Shown in pieces: positions 50,954-62,754 of a stretch of DNA of 64,000 nucleotides. The notes beneath the pieces were generated by a model. The model was not told the origin of the DNA. It was given only the letters and a program-made list of their open reading frames with translations, and searched no databases. Where the stretch lies: NCBI RefSeq assembly GCF_021391495.1, contig NZ_CP090063.1, positions 1,612,001 through 1,676,000 on the forward strand, written 5' to 3'. Origin of the DNA: Amycolatopsis acidiphila (GTDB taxonomy: Bacteria; Actinomycetota; Actinomycetes; Mycobacteriales; Pseudonocardiaceae). Position 1 is the first letter of the stretch; each line of letters begins with the position of its first letter. The position numbers and the translations under genes were made by a program.

Positions 50954-52279
50954 ATGGAGCTGGTGTTCCGGGCGCGGCGCGCGGTGACGGCCGCGGGTGG
51001 AGGCTCGTTCGACGTGAGCGTGGACGGCGGCCGCGTGACGGCCGTCGCCCCCTACGGCGAGCTGACCGGGGACCGGGTACTCGAACTCGGCGACGACGAA
51101 GTCCTGCTGCCCGGCCTCGTCGACACCCACGTGCACGTCAACGACCCGGGGCGCAGCGAGTGGGAGGGCTTCGAGACGGCGACCCGCGCGGCGGCGGCCG
51201 GTGGCATCACGACGATCGTCGACATGCCGCTCAACAGCCTGCCGCCGACGGTCGACGTCGCCGCCCTCGACGTCAAGCGCAAGACCGCGGCCGGCCGCGC
51301 GCACGTCGACGTCGGGTTCTGGGGCGGGGCGATCCCGGGCAACGGCGGCGAGCTGCGCGTCCTGCACGAGGCCGGGGTGTTCGGGTTCAAGTGCTTCCTG
51401 CTGCACTCCGGCGTGGACGAGTTCCCGCCGCTGGGCACCGAGGAGCTGGAAGCGGACCTGCGCATCCTGCGGGACCTCGGCGCGATGATGATCGTGCACG
51501 CCGAGGACTCCGACACGATCGAGCAGGCCCCGCAGCCGCACGGCGGGCACTACGCCGACTTCCTCGGCTCGCGGCCGCGCGAGGCCGAGAACGTCGCGAT
51601 CGCCCGGGTCATCGAGCTGGCGCGGCGCACCGGGGCGCGGGTGCACATCCTGCACCTGTCCTCTTCGGACGCACTGGCGATGATCGGGGCGGCGCGCCGC
51701 GACGGGGTCGCGCTGACCGTCGAGACCTGCCCGCACTACCTCACCTTCAGCGCGGAGGAGATCGCCGACGGCGCGACGCAGTTCAAGTGCTGCCCGCCGA
51801 TCCGCGAGTCGCGCAACCGGGAACTGCTGTGGCAGGGCCTGGCCGACGGCACGATCGACTGCGTCGTGAGCGACCACTCGCCGTGCACGCCGGAGCTGAA
51901 GCGGTTCGACATCGGCGACTTCGGCGAGGCCTGGGGCGGGATCGCGAGCCTGCAGGTCGGACTGCCCGCCGTGTGGACGGGCGCCCGGGAGCGCGGGTTC
52001 AGCCTCGGCGACGTGGTGAAGTGGATGGCGGAGCGGCCGGCCGCGCAGGTCGGCCTCGAGCACAAGGGCCGCATCGAGATCGGGGCGGACGCGGACTTCT
52101 GCGTGTTCGCGCCCGAGGAGGAGTTCGTGGTGGACGTCGCGAACCTGCGTCACCGCAACCCGGTCAGCGCGTACCACGGCCGGTCGCTGACCGGCGTGGT
52201 GCGCTCGACCTGGCTGCGGGGCCGCGAGGTGACCGGCGAGCCGCACGGGAAGTTGCTGGTACGAGGAGGGGTGTGGTGA
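50954..52279 (+). CDS. allB: Allantoinase
   Basis: This dihydroorotase-like amidohydrolase opens allantoin to allantoate. The 441-residue protein has the first metal site [20 protein letters not shown] near residue 58 and a carboxylated lysine in [11 protein letters not shown] near 144. Further metal ligands are in HILHLSS and [11 protein letters not shown]. It uses an ATG start 12 bases after gcl; the stop is overlapped by alc (GTGA). This links the urate branch to the glyoxylate branch in one transcript. Confidence 0.95.
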   Translation: MELVFRARRAVTAAGGGSFDVSVDGGRVTAVAPYGELTGDRVLELGDDEVLLPGLVDTHVHVNDPGRSEWEGFETATRAAAAGGITTIVDMPLNSLPPTVDVAALDVKRKTAAGRAHVDVGFWGGAIPGNGGELRVLHEAGVFGFKCFLLHSGVDEFPPLGTEELEADLRILRDLGAMMIVHAEDSDTIEQAPQPHGGHYADFLGSRPREAENVAIARVIELARRTGARVHILHLSSSDALAMIGAARRDGVALTVETCPHYLTFSAEEIADGATQFKCCPPIRESRNRELLWQGLADGTIDCVVSDHSPCTPELKRFDIGDFGEAWGGIASLQVGLPAVWTGARERGFSLGDVVKWMAERPAAQVGLEHKGRIEIGADADFCVFAPEEEFVVDVANLRHRNPVSAYHGRSLTGVVRSTWLRGREVTGEPHGKLLVRGGVW

Positions 52280-53280
52280 ACGACCGTCCGGAGTGGACGA
52301 ACGAGCCCGATCTGGCGTCACGGCGTGCCGGTGGCAGCGTGGTGTGGGCCAACGACGAGCTGTTCGCGGAGCGGGAGAACCTGATCAAGCCCGCGAAGCC
52401 GGAGTTCCAGCCGTGGAGCTTCGGGCACAAGGGCCAGGTCTACGACGGCTGGGAGACCCGGCGCCGCCGGGAGCAGGGCGCCGACCAGGCGATCGTCCGC
52501 CTCGGGCTGCCCGGCGTGGTATCGGGGGTCGTCGTCGACACGGCGTTCTTCACCGGCAACTATCCGCCGTTCGCTTCTGTCGAGGCCGTCGCGGTGGACG
52601 GCTATCCCAGCCCGGCGGAACTGTCCGAACTGGACTGGACGACGATCGTGCCCCGGTCGCCGTTGACCGGGGACAGCGAGAACTTCTTCGCCGTGTCCTC
52701 GTCGCGGCGCTGGACGCACGCGCGGCTGACCATCTACCCCGACGGCGGGGTGGCCCGGTTCCGCGTGCACGGCAGCCCGGTCGCGGACCCGCGCCTGCTG
52801 GACCTGGGCTCGCTCGACCTCGCGGCGCTGGAGCACGGCGCGCGGGTGACCGGGGCGAGCAACATGTTCTACTCCTCGCCGAGCAACCTCATCTCGCCCG
52901 GCTTCGCCGCGGTGATGGGGGAGGGCTGGGAGACCGCGCGGCGGCGCGACGAGGACAACGACTGGGTGGTGGTCGCGCTCGCCGGGACGGGGGTGCCGCG
53001 GCTGGCCGAGCTGGACACGAGCCACTTCAAGGGCAACGCGCCGGGCTGGGCGTCGCTGTCGGCGTCCGTCGACGGGGAGTCGTGGTTCGAGGTGCTGCCG
53101 CGGACGCGGCTGCAGCCCGACACCCGGCACCGGTTCCCGCTGGCGCAGACGCGGGAGGTCGCGCACCTGCGTCTGGACATCTACCCGGACGGCGGCATGG
53201 CACGGCTGCGGCTGTACGGCGGCCTGACGGAGCAGGGCCGCAAGGAGCTGACGGCCCGCTTCCAGGCGGCGCAGGAGTAG
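52276..53280 (+). CDS. alc: Allantoicase
   Basis: Allantoicase hydrolyses allantoate to ureidoglycolate and urea. The 334-residue product has the family's tandem jelly-roll repeats: the first with [20 protein letters not shown], the second with [20 protein letters not shown]. Each is followed by an [12 protein letters not shown] or [12 protein letters not shown] strand. The GTG start follows GGAGG and overlaps allB. It is the last gene of the operon; no ureidoglycolate lyase or amidohydrolase follows. Confidence 0.95.
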   Translation: MNDRPEWTNEPDLASRRAGGSVVWANDELFAERENLIKPAKPEFQPWSFGHKGQVYDGWETRRRREQGADQAIVRLGLPGVVSGVVVDTAFFTGNYPPFASVEAVAVDGYPSPAELSELDWTTIVPRSPLTGDSENFFAVSSSRRWTHARLTIYPDGGVARFRVHGSPVADPRLLDLGSLDLAALEHGARVTGASNMFYSSPSNLISPGFAAVMGEGWETARRRDEDNDWVVVALAGTGVPRLAELDTSHFKGNAPGWASLSASVDGESWFEVLPRTRLQPDTRHRFPLAQTREVAHLRLDIYPDGGMARLRLYGGLTEQGRKELTARFQAAQE

Positions 53281-53298
53281 CGCTCGGGGTGGCTCCCG

Positions 53299-53411
53299 CC
53301 CCGATCGCCGACCGCTGAGGAGGCTTCGTATCGGTCCGGGGGTGGGTGTGGGCGGTGGGCCACTCGGCTGCCGTTGCCGGGTTCGCTGCCGTGCGGCGGT
53401 CTCGAGGTGTC
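53299..53411 (+). repeat. Interspersed intergenic repeat, copy B
   Basis: This copy aligns with copy A in the same order: CCCCGAT (53299-53305), GAGGAGGCTTCGTATCGG, then GGCTGCCGTTGCCGGGTTCG at 53366-53385, and GGTGTC at the end. The spacing between landmarks is within a base or two of copy A. It fills the spacer between convergent alc and the metallo-hydrolase gene and touches the latter's stop codon. Confidence 0.75.
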
Positions 53412-54192
53412 AGCCGGTCGTGCGCCGGGTCACCAGGGTGATCGACTCCCCGGGCTCCAGCACCCGCAGTCGCTCGCTCAGCCCGGCGTTCGCGAACGCC
53501 TTGCGGATCGAGTCCGGGCCCTCGGCGAAATGCGCCCAGCCACGGGTGTGCAGCGGAATCACGATCTTCGCGTTCAAGATCCGCGTCGCCTCCGCGGCCG
53601 CTTCGCTCGTCAGCGTCAACGGCGCCCCGTCGAACAACGCTGTCCTCGCCCCGCCCGCGAACAGCAGCGCGACGTCCACCGAACCGACCCGCCGCGCGAT
53701 CGCCCGTACCACCTCCAGCGAGGCGTTGTCCCCGGACACGTACACCGACGGCAGGTCACGGCCGCGCAGCACGAAGCCCGTGACCTCACCGGTCACGCCC
53801 TCGGCGCCCGCCGGGCCGTGCTGGGCCGGGACCGCGATCACCTCCAGCTGCCCGAGCGCGATCGCCGCCCACGGCGGCAGCCCCTGCGCGGTGCCGCCGA
53901 GACGGCGCGCGCCGCTGCCCGTCGTCAGGGTCAGCAGGATCCGCTCGACGAGCTCCCGGCCGGCCGGATCCAGGTTGTCCGCGTGCTGGTCGTGCGACAG
54001 CAGCACCGCATCGAGCGGCTCCAGCGACTCCAGGGGCACGCCAGGGCCCTCGGTCTTGGTCAGCGTCCGCCCCGAGCCACTGCCGTAGTCGCCGGGCGGG
54101 CTGAACGTCGGATCCGTCAGCAGCCGCCGGTCCGCGATCTCCAGCAGCGCCGTCGGCCCGCCCACGAACGTCACCCGCAGCTCTCCGGTCAT
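53410..54192 (-). CDS. Metallo-beta-lactamase-fold hydrolase (UlaG-like)
   Basis: The 260-residue protein of the MBL superfamily begins MTGELRVTFVGGPTALLEIA. It has the metal motif LLSHDQHADNLDP near residue 63, GGTAQGLPPW, VSGDNASLEVV and a distal histidine in IPLHTRGWAHF. The layout is that of UlaG-type L-ascorbate-6-phosphate lactonase relatives, often annotated as MBL-fold metal-dependent hydrolases. The substrate is unknown. ATG 54192 has an AGGAG very close upstream, so the start is not certain. Confidence 0.82.
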   Translation of the reverse strand: MTGELRVTFVGGPTALLEIADRRLLTDPTFSPPGDYGSGSGRTLTKTEGPGVPLESLEPLDAVLLSHDQHADNLDPAGRELVERILLTLTTGSGARRLGGTAQGLPPWAAIALGQLEVIAVPAQHGPAGAEGVTGEVTGFVLRGRDLPSVYVSGDNASLEVVRAIARRVGSVDVALLFAGGARTALFDGAPLTLTSEAAAEATRILNAKIVIPLHTRGWAHFAEGPDSIRKAFANAGLSERLRVLEPGESITLVTRRTTG

Positions 54193-54239
54193 GTCTCCTG
54201 CAACCGTTCCCGCATGGCGATTTCTTCCTTCCGAACCGG

Positions 54240-54770
54240 TCAGGGCCCCGACTGGCGGCGCGAACTGACGACCCCGGTATTGAAACCCGCGAGATGTAAG
54301 CCACCCGCGAAGCGCGCGTGCTCGATCTTCACGCAGCGGTTCATCACCACGTCGAGCCCGGCCTCGGTGGCCCGCTCGGCGACCGGCTCGTGCCACAGGC
54401 CCAGCTGCAGCCACAGCGTCCGCGCCCCGGCCTTGACGACGTCCTCCGCGACGTCGGGCAGGTCGTCGTGCTTGCGGAACACGCTGACCAGGTCGATGCC
54501 GCCGGGCACGTCGGCCAGTGACGGGTACACCGGCTGCCCGAGCAGCGTCTTCAGCCGGGGGTTGACGAAGTTCACCTGGTACCGGCTCGACGAGAGCAGG
54601 TAGGTGGCCACGAAGAAGCTGGGCCGCGCCGGGTTGTCCGAGGCGCCGACGATGGTGACCGACTTCGCGCGCGCCAGGATCGTCTGGCGTTCCCGCGCCG
54701 TCGGTGCCGTCCAGCTCAGCGTGGACTCCGCGCGCACGGCTCCGGCCGGCACGGACGTTTCGAGGCTCAT
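54240..54770 (-). CDS. CoA-binding protein (YccU-like)
   Basis: The 176-residue Rossmann-like CoA-binding domain protein shows VTIVGASDNPARPSFFVATY, INFVNPR-like VNFVNPRLKTLLGQPVYPSL, and GARTLWLQLGLWHEPVAERA, with a cysteine in VMNRCVKIEH. Proteins of this type often accompany O-acetylhomoserine sulfhydrylase. Here the ATG overlaps the metY stop (ATGA), so coupling is strong. The molecular role is not established. Confidence 0.88.
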   Translation of the reverse strand: MSLETSVPAGAVRAESTLSWTAPTARERQTILARAKSVTIVGASDNPARPSFFVATYLLSSSRYQVNFVNPRLKTLLGQPVYPSLADVPGGIDLVSVFRKHDDLPDVAEDVVKAGARTLWLQLGLWHEPVAERATEAGLDVVMNRCVKIEHARFAGGLHLAGFNTGVVSSRRQSGP

Positions 54771-56074
54771 TCCTTCACCGCCGCCGCGAGTGCCTGGTCG
54801 ATGTCCCAGCAGATGTCCTCGACGTCCTCCAGCCCGACCGACAGCCGGATCAGGTCGGGGCCGACGCCACCAGCTTCGAGCTGCTCGTCCGAGAGCTGCT
54901 GGTGCGTCGTCGACGCCGGGTGGATGACCAGCGTGCGGGCGTCGCCGACGTTGGCGAGGTGCGAGAGCAGCTCCACCGACTCGACGAACTTCTCGCCCGA
55001 GGCCCGGCCGCCCTTCACCCCGAACGAGAACACCGCGCCCGGCCCCTGGGGCAGGTACCTCTTCGCCCGCTCGTGGTGCCGGTGCTCGGGCAGCCCGGCG
55101 TAGCTCACCCAGGCGACCCGCTCGTCGGCCGCGAGGAACTCGGCCACCGCCTGGGCGTTGCGCACGTGCGCGTCCATCCGCTGCGGCAGCGTCTCCACGC
55201 CCTGGAGCAGCAGGAACGCCGAATGCGGCGACAGCACCGCGCCGATGTCGCGCAGCTGCTCGGCACGCAGCCGGGTGCAGAACGCGTACTCGCCGAAGTT
55301 CTCCCAGTACCGCAGGCCGCCGTAGGAGGGCACCACCTCGGTCATCCGCGGGAACTTCCCGTTGCCCCAGTTGAACTTGCCCGACTCGACCACGATGCCG
55401 CCGAGCGTGGTGCCGTGGCCGCCGAGGAACTTCGTCGCCGAGTGCAGCACGATGTCCGCACCGTGCTCGATCGGACGGCACAGGTAGGGCGTGGCCAGCG
55501 TCGCGTCCACGACGAGCGGGAGGTCGTGTGCGTGGGCGAGGTCGGCGAGGCCCGAAATGTCCGCGATGCCACCGCTGGGATTGCCGATGATCTCGGTGTA
55601 GACGAGTCGCGTCTTCTCGGTGATGGCCGCCGCGTACGCGTCCAGGTCGTCCCCGGGCACGAACGTGGTGTCCACCCCGAACCGGCGCAGCGTGCCGTCG
55701 AGCTGGGTGACCGTGCCGCCGTAGAGGCCGCTCGCGGACACGATGTGCTCACCGGCCTCGGCCAGCGCCGAGAAGGTCAGGAACTCCGCGGCCTGCCCGC
55801 TGCTGGTGGCCACCCCGCCGATGCCGCCCTCCAGGCTGGCCAGGCGCTCCTCGAACGCGGCCACCGTCGGGTTGCCGATCCTGCTGTAGATGTTGCCGTA
55901 CTTCTGCAGGGCGAAGAGGTTGGCCGCATCGGCGGCGTCCTCGAAGACGAAACTCGTGGTCTGGTAGATCGGTACCGCCCTGGCCCCGGTCGCCGGGTCC
56001 GGGGTGCCCCCGGCATGCAGGGCGCGGGTGCGGAAACCCCAGCTGCGCTCACTCACACCAGGGACGTTACCCAC
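54767..56074 (-). CDS. metY: O-acetylhomoserine sulfhydrylase
   Basis: This PLP enzyme forms homocysteine (or methionine) from O-acetylhomoserine and a thiol. The 435-residue product carries [58 protein letters not shown] and the PLP lysine in [17 protein letters not shown] near residue 211. The long insert with [12 protein letters not shown] is typical of MetY rather than MetB. The start is GTG 56074 or, six codons later, GTG 56056. No S-box or T-box leader is visible in the short upstream region. Confidence 0.93.
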   Translation of the reverse strand: MGNVPGVSERSWGFRTRALHAGGTPDPATGARAVPIYQTTSFVFEDAADAANLFALQKYGNIYSRIGNPTVAAFEERLASLEGGIGGVATSSGQAAEFLTFSALAEAGEHIVSASGLYGGTVTQLDGTLRRFGVDTTFVPGDDLDAYAAAITEKTRLVYTEIIGNPSGGIADISGLADLAHAHDLPLVVDATLATPYLCRPIEHGADIVLHSATKFLGGHGTTLGGIVVESGKFNWGNGKFPRMTEVVPSYGGLRYWENFGEYAFCTRLRAEQLRDIGAVLSPHSAFLLLQGVETLPQRMDAHVRNAQAVAEFLAADERVAWVSYAGLPEHRHHERAKRYLPQGPGAVFSFGVKGGRASGEKFVESVELLSHLANVGDARTLVIHPASTTHQQLSDEQLEAGGVGPDLIRLSVGLEDVEDICWDIDQALAAAVKE

Positions 56075-56129
56075 GATTCACGAGGTGGGCCAAGGTTCTC
56101 GGTGACTGGAAGTGGGTAGCCGGGGTCGC

Positions 56130-56996
56130 ATGACGGACATCCAGGCCGCTCCAGGTGGCACCTTCCAGCTCGGCGGGGACCTTCCCGTGCATCGGCTCGG
56201 CTACGGGGCGATGCAGATCACCGGTCCCGGGGTGTGGGGCGAACCGGAGGACCGCGACGGCGCGCTCGCCGTCCTGCGCGCCGCGGTGGACCTCGGCGTC
56301 AACTTCATCGACACCGCGGACTCCTACGGCCCGTACGTGAGCGAAGAGCTGATCTGCGAGGCGCTCTACCCGTACCCGGACGACCTGGTGATCGCGACGA
56401 AGGGCGGCTTCGTGCGCACCGGGCCGGACCAGTGGGTGCCCCTCGGGCGCCCCGCCTACCTCCGGCAGGAGGTGGAGATGAGCCTGCGCCGGCTGCGCCT
56501 GGAGCGCATCGACCTCTACCAGTTGCACCGGGTCGACCCCGAGGTCCCGCTCGAGGACCAGGTCGGCGAGCTGAGGCTGCTGCGGGACGAGGGCAAGATC
56601 CGGCACATCGGGCTGTCCGAGGTCGACTCGGCGCAGATCGAGCAGGCCAGGGACGTCACCGAGATCGCGAGCGTGCAGAACCTGTACAACCTGGCCGACC
56701 GCAGGCACGAGGCGGTGCTGGACTACGCGACCTCGCAGGGCATCGCGTTCATCCCGTGGTTCCCCATCGCGACGGGCAAGCTCGCCGAGCCCGGCAGCGT
56801 GCTCGAACAGGCCGCGAAGGGCCACAGCGCCACTCCGGCGCAGCTCGCGCTGGCCTGGCTGCTGCGCCGCTCGCCGGTGATGCTGCCGATCCCGGGCACG
56901 CGCTCGGTCCGGCACCTGGAGGAGAACGTCGCCGCCGCGGCGGTCCAGCTCACCGACGAGGAGTTCGAGTCACTGTCCGCGCTGACCGAAGGCTGA
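56130..56996 (+). CDS. Aldo/keto reductase
   Basis: The 288-residue NADPH-dependent oxidoreductase of the AKR superfamily has catalytic Asp and Tyr in [15 protein letters not shown], Lys in [10 protein letters not shown] and His in YQLHRVDPE. The C-terminal NADPH-binding segment is [17 protein letters not shown]. The substrate is unknown. ATG 56130 has a weak ribosome-binding site; a slightly longer form is possible. It is divergent from metY and overlaps the convergent FhuF-like gene by 27 bases. Confidence 0.9.
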   Translation: MTDIQAAPGGTFQLGGDLPVHRLGYGAMQITGPGVWGEPEDRDGALAVLRAAVDLGVNFIDTADSYGPYVSEELICEALYPYPDDLVIATKGGFVRTGPDQWVPLGRPAYLRQEVEMSLRRLRLERIDLYQLHRVDPEVPLEDQVGELRLLRDEGKIRHIGLSEVDSAQIEQARDVTEIASVQNLYNLADRRHEAVLDYATSQGIAFIPWFPIATGKLAEPGSVLEQAAKGHSATPAQLALAWLLRRSPVMLPIPGTRSVRHLEENVAAAAVQLTDEEFESLSALTEG

Positions 56997-57584
56997 CCGC
57001 AACCGCCGCTCGCGCTCGGCCGGGGCCTGCCGTGGGCAGCTGAGGCATTTGTCGGTGCCGGTCGCCTGGTAGATGAGGCAGCAGGAGACCCGGCGGACGT
57101 ATGGCGTGCCGCCGACCTCGCCGTAGCGTGGGCGTGGCAGCCGCGCGCCGATCGCGGCGACCAGCGGTCCCGCGAGCGCCGGCGTTCCGGTCCACAGTAG
57201 ACGATTGGCGATCGAGTCGGTCGCGATCGCCCGCAGTGCGGGGGAGTGCGCGCCGGTGACCGCGGACACGGCCGCGACCACAGTCTCGATCATGCCCGCG
57301 AGCGCCTCGCCGATGTCGCCTTCGAGTGGACGGGACGAGTGCGCGCCCACGATGTTTCCGTCGTCGTGCAGGTCCAGGCTCAGCGCCGAGAGCGAGGGGT
57401 CGAGCGGTTTCTCCGCGCGGGCAAACGTTTCCAGGGTCGGCGCGATGAGCACCGACGACGCCGAGTACCACCAGATCGTGCCGAGCACGTTCGGCTGCGC
57501 ACGGCCGTAGCGCCGGGCGGCCAGGCCGATCTGCGTGCGCAGCCAGCCGGGATCGGTGATCGACGTCGCCGGGACGCTGGTCAC
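56970..57584 (-). CDS. FhuF-like (2Fe-2S) siderophore-iron reductase
   Basis: The 204-residue protein ends with a cysteine cluster [20 protein letters not shown] then CPRQ, giving the CC-x10-C-x2-C [2Fe-2S] motif of FhuF-type ferric siderophore reductases. The preceding part is alpha-helical with [20 protein letters not shown]. It likely reduces iron from imported siderophores in the cytoplasm. The GTG overlaps the stop of the upstream rRNA methyltransferase gene (GTGA). No siderophore transporter is nearby. Confidence 0.82.
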   Translation of the reverse strand: MTSVPATSITDPGWLRTQIGLAARRYGRAQPNVLGTIWWYSASSVLIAPTLETFARAEKPLDPSLSALSLDLHDDGNIVGAHSSRPLEGDIGEALAGMIETVVAAVSAVTGAHSPALRAIATDSIANRLLWTGTPALAGPLVAAIGARLPRPRYGEVGGTPYVRRVSCCLIYQATGTDKCLSCPRQAPAERERRLRSAFGQRGQ

Positions 57585-58423
57585 GGCGTCCTCCGGTACT
57601 CCGACAGCACGAAGGAGGCGGTCACGCCGAGGGGTTCGTGGACGTCGTCGAGTCGTTTCAGGCGTTCCGGGTGGTGCGCGTTCGGCCCCATCAGCACGAC
57701 CCGGCGGACGTCCACAGGGGACAGTGTGAGCCGCACGGTGTGCTCCTCCCGTGCCACCGGCTCGAAGAATCCGGCGAGCGCGCCTTCCAGCCGTTCCTCC
57801 TTGCGCCCGTCCACTTCGAGCAGGTCCACCACGGAGGCCAGCTCCCGCAGGTGCGCGGCCTGTGGTGAGACGACGAACAGGCTGCCGCCGGGCCGGAGCA
57901 CGCGGTGGAACTCCGCACCGTTGCGCGGCGCGAACACGTTCAGCAGCACCGAAGCCGAGCCCGTCGCGACCGGCCAGGGCTCCCACAGGTTCCACACGGC
58001 GGCACCGAGGCGGTCGTGGGCCCGGGCGGCACGCCGGAGTGCGAGCGCCGAAACGTCGAGCGCGAGTCCCGTCGCGCCGCCCGCTTCTTGGAGCACCCGG
58101 GCGAGGTAATAACCCGTTCCGGCGCCCGCGTCCACCACCAGCCCCGACCCGAGCGACGGCGCGACCCGCTCGGCGAGGCGGCCGGCGAGCCCGGCGTAGT
58201 GCCCGGCGCCCAGGAACTCGGCCCGTGCCGCGACCATGTCCGAGGTGTCCGCGGTACCCGAGGGGATCTTCGCGTGCAGGAGGTTCACGTACCCCTGTTT
58301 CGCCAGGTCGAAGGCATGTCCACGGGGGCAACGCAGCATGCGCCCGGCGAGTCCGACGGCGTCCCCGCAGACAGGGCAGCGCAGCGCCGCGACGACGGCG
58401 GGCGGCAGCGCGGGCGAGGTCAT
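57581..58423 (-). CDS. RlmA-type 23S rRNA (guanine-N1) methyltransferase
   Basis: The 280-residue protein has an N-terminal zinc finger (LRCPVCGDAVGLAGRMLRCP then RGHAFD), KQGYVNLL, and a class I SAM domain with VVDAGAGTGYYLARVLQE. In the family this enzyme methylates G745 or G748 of 23S rRNA; the G748 type (TlrB) gives resistance to some macrolides. The branch cannot be decided from sequence by eye. It is translationally coupled to the FhuF-like gene. Confidence 0.85.
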   Translation of the reverse strand: MTSPALPPAVVAALRCPVCGDAVGLAGRMLRCPRGHAFDLAKQGYVNLLHAKIPSGTADTSDMVAARAEFLGAGHYAGLAGRLAERVAPSLGSGLVVDAGAGTGYYLARVLQEAGGATGLALDVSALALRRAARAHDRLGAAVWNLWEPWPVATGSASVLLNVFAPRNGAEFHRVLRPGGSLFVVSPQAAHLRELASVVDLLEVDGRKEERLEGALAGFFEPVAREEHTVRLTLSPVDVRRVVLMGPNAHHPERLKRLDDVHEPLGVTASFVLSEYRRTP

Positions 58424-58534
58424 GGACCCATCTCACCAGAGCCGCCACCCGGGTGGCCGAGCGCCACCGGTTCCGTTCACGGTGCGTATCTGACGGCGAC
58501 GTTTCGTGAATGGACATAACGGGGCGGTGTAGCG

Positions 58535-58582
58535 GAAACGTGCTCGTAACAAGCGGGGAACGACAGTTCACATCCGCGAAAC
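58535..58582. promoter_or_regulatory. GlnR-type half-site array upstream of amt
   Basis: Five half-sites follow each other: GAAAC 58535, GTAAC 58546, GGAAC 58557, TTCAC 58567 and GAAAC 58578, with starts 11, 11, 10 and 11 bp apart. This is the gTnAC-n6-GaAAC architecture of actinobacterial GlnR boxes and lies 70-117 bases before the amt start. Confidence 0.72.
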
Positions 58583-58651
58583 GCGGGATGCGGCCTGGTG
58601 AAACACCCGAATTCAAAACTCCCGGGCAATATCTCGATCCGGGAGGAAGAT

Positions 58652-60378
<1,727 letters not shown>

Positions 60379-60384
60379 ACGCGG

Positions 60385-62700
60385 ATGATCCTCGGGGGAG
60401 AACTCGCCAAGGCGGCGAACCGGCTGCTGGAAGGCCGCCACGGCCGGCTCGGCGCTGCCGCACTGCGCGCCGCGCTGGTGGACCTCTACGAGTTCTGGCT
60501 CAGCAAGGCCGCGGCGGCGGCCGGCGTGGACACCGCTGATCCCGGTGTCGCGCTGGTCGCCGTCGGCGGCCTCGGGCGGCGCGAGCTGGCGCCGTTCTCC
60601 GACCTCGACCTGGTGCTGGTGCACAACCAGAACGGCGGAGTCGCCGAGATCGCCGACGCGCTGTGGTACCCGCTGTGGGACGCGCGCATCGGCCTCGACC
60701 ACTCGGTCCGCACCCCTGCGGAGGCCCTGCAGGTCGCCTCGGAGGACCTGCGGACCGCCATGGGACTGCTCGACGCCCGGCACATCGCCGGGGACGCGGA
60801 GCTCGCGGCCAGGCTCGCCACCGCGGCCCGCGACCAGTGGCGCCGCACGGCCCGCAAGCGGCTGCCGGAGCTGGCCGAGTCGACCCGCAAGCGCTGGCAG
60901 CGCAGCGGCGAGATCGCCCAGTCCGCCGAACCGGACCTCAAGTACGGCAAGGGCGGCCTGCGGGACCTGGGCGTGCTGGACGCGCTCGCGGCCGCCCAGC
61001 TGACCGACCGGCCCGGTGAGGAACTGCGCGAGGCCAAGGAACTGCTGCTCGACGTCCGCACCGAGATGCGGCGTGAGCTGCGGCGCGACCGCGACGTGCT
61101 GAGCGCCCCGGACGCGGAGCTGGTCGCGGCCGAGCTCGGCTTCGGCGACCGGTTCACCCTGGCCCGCAAGCTCGCCGGGGCCGGGCGCACCGTGAGCTAC
61201 GCGGTCGACGTCGCACTCCGGTCCACTGTGGAGCCACCGAAGGGCCGGTTCGGGCGCCGTCCCAACCGGACCCCGCTCGACGAGGGCGTGGTGCTGCACG
61301 GCAGCGAGGTCTCCCTCGCCAGGGACGCCGTCCCGGCGAAGGACCCCGCGTTGCTGCTGCGCGTGGCCGCGGCGTCCGCCCGTACCGGCGTGCCCATCGC
61401 GCACGGCACCCTGCGCACGCTCGCCGACTCGGCGCCGGAGCTGCGCACGCCGTGGCCCGCCGACGCCCGGGACGCGCTCACCGATCTGCTCGGCGCCGGC
61501 GAAGGCCTGATCGACGCGGTCGAAGCGCTCGACCGCACCGGCCTGTGGGCACGGCTGTTCCCCGAATGGGGCGCGGTGCGCGATCTGCCGCCGCGGGAGC
61601 CGGTGCACGCGTGGACCGTCGACCGGCATCTGGTGCAGACCTGTGTGGAGGCGGCGAAGCTGTCCACCACCGTGGCGCGGCCGGACCTGCTCCTGCTCGG
61701 CGCACTGCTGCACGACATCGGCAAGGGGCGCGACGTCGACCATTCGGAGCTGGGCGCGGCGATCTCGGCCCAGGTCGCGCGCCGCGTCGGCCTGTCCGAG
61801 GGCGACGCGGCGACGGTCTCGGCGATGGTGCGCCACCACCTGCTGCTGCCGCACACGGCCACCCGCCGCGACATCGAGGAGCCCGCCACCGTCCACCGCG
61901 TCGCGAAGACCGTGGACAACGACGTCGTGCTGCTCGAGCTCCTGCACGCCCTCACCCAGGCCGACTCGCTCGCGACCGGCCCTGGCCTGTGGAACGACTG
62001 GAAGGCCGGGCTCGTCCAGAACCTCGTCTCCCGGTGCAAGCAGGTCATGCAGGGCAAGGGGTTCAGCCCGCCGGAACCGCTGGACCAGCAGCAGCGCGAG
62101 CTGGTGGCCACGGCGGTGCGCACGGGCCGTGGCGAGGTCTCGATCAGCCAGGACGGCAACATGGCGACGGTCGTGCTGGCCGTGCCGGCGCACACCGGGC
62201 TGCTCGCCCCGGCCGCCGGGGTACTGGCGCTGCACTCGCTGGAGGTGCACACCGCGCTGCTGCGCAGCCACGGCAACGGCCGCGCCGGCATCTTCATCGC
62301 CTCGCCCAAGTTCGGCTCGCTGCCGGACAGCGCGCTGCTGCGGGAGCAGTTCTCCCGGGCGGTGTCGGGCGGGCTGTCGCTGGACCAGAAGCTGGCCGCG
62401 AAGGAACGCGACTACTCCTCGCCGGTCCGCGTCGTGGTGAAGCCGAAGGTGCTGTGGTTCGACGACGAGACGTCGGGGCCGAACAACGTCGTGCTGGAGC
62501 TGCGCGCGCAGGACCGCATCGGCCTGCTGTACCGGGTGGCGGGCGCACTGCAGTCCTGCGACGCGGAGGTCCGCTGGGCGAAGGTCGCCACGCTCGGTGG
62601 CGCGGTGGTCGACTCGTTCGCGGTCGCGCCGCGTGGCGGCCGGCTGGACCCGGCGTGGCGGCACCGGGTCGAACAGGCGGTACTGGCCGCTTCGTCGTGA
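60385..62700 (+). CDS. glnD: PII uridylyl/adenylyltransferase
   Basis: The 771-residue PII-modifying enzyme has a nucleotidyltransferase domain with GGLGRRELAPFSDLDLVLVH (residues 61-80), a helical PII-binding region, an HD domain with LLHDIGKGRDVDHSEL near residue 440, and two C-terminal ACT domains (from about 590 and 695). It adds and removes the nucleotide on PII Tyr51 according to glutamine. It begins six bases after glnB. Confidence 0.95.
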   Translation: MILGGELAKAANRLLEGRHGRLGAAALRAALVDLYEFWLSKAAAAAGVDTADPGVALVAVGGLGRRELAPFSDLDLVLVHNQNGGVAEIADALWYPLWDARIGLDHSVRTPAEALQVASEDLRTAMGLLDARHIAGDAELAARLATAARDQWRRTARKRLPELAESTRKRWQRSGEIAQSAEPDLKYGKGGLRDLGVLDALAAAQLTDRPGEELREAKELLLDVRTEMRRELRRDRDVLSAPDAELVAAELGFGDRFTLARKLAGAGRTVSYAVDVALRSTVEPPKGRFGRRPNRTPLDEGVVLHGSEVSLARDAVPAKDPALLLRVAAASARTGVPIAHGTLRTLADSAPELRTPWPADARDALTDLLGAGEGLIDAVEALDRTGLWARLFPEWGAVRDLPPREPVHAWTVDRHLVQTCVEAAKLSTTVARPDLLLLGALLHDIGKGRDVDHSELGAAISAQVARRVGLSEGDAATVSAMVRHHLLLPHTATRRDIEEPATVHRVAKTVDNDVVLLELLHALTQADSLATGPGLWNDWKAGLVQNLVSRCKQVMQGKGFSPPEPLDQQQRELVATAVRTGRGEVSISQDGNMATVVLAVPAHTGLLAPAAGVLALHSLEVHTALLRSHGNGRAGIFIASPKFGSLPDSALLREQFSRAVSGGLSLDQKLAAKERDYSSPVRVVVKPKVLWFDDETSGPNNVVLELRAQDRIGLLYRVAGALQSCDAEVRWAKVATLGGAVVDSFAVAPRGGRLDPAWRHRVEQAVLAASS

Positions 62701-62754
62701 GCGTCTCGGGGTGTCGCGCGGGCGATCGGTGATCGCGATGGCAGGATGGCCGCC

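Noticed and set aside
49208..52321. 1037-codon minus-strand frame opposite gcl and allB
   Set aside because: It is a shadow of two well-supported enzymes and runs over gene boundaries.
56075..56129. S-box/SAM riboswitch leader for metY
   Set aside because: The spacer to the divergent gene is only 55 bases, too short, and has no matching core.
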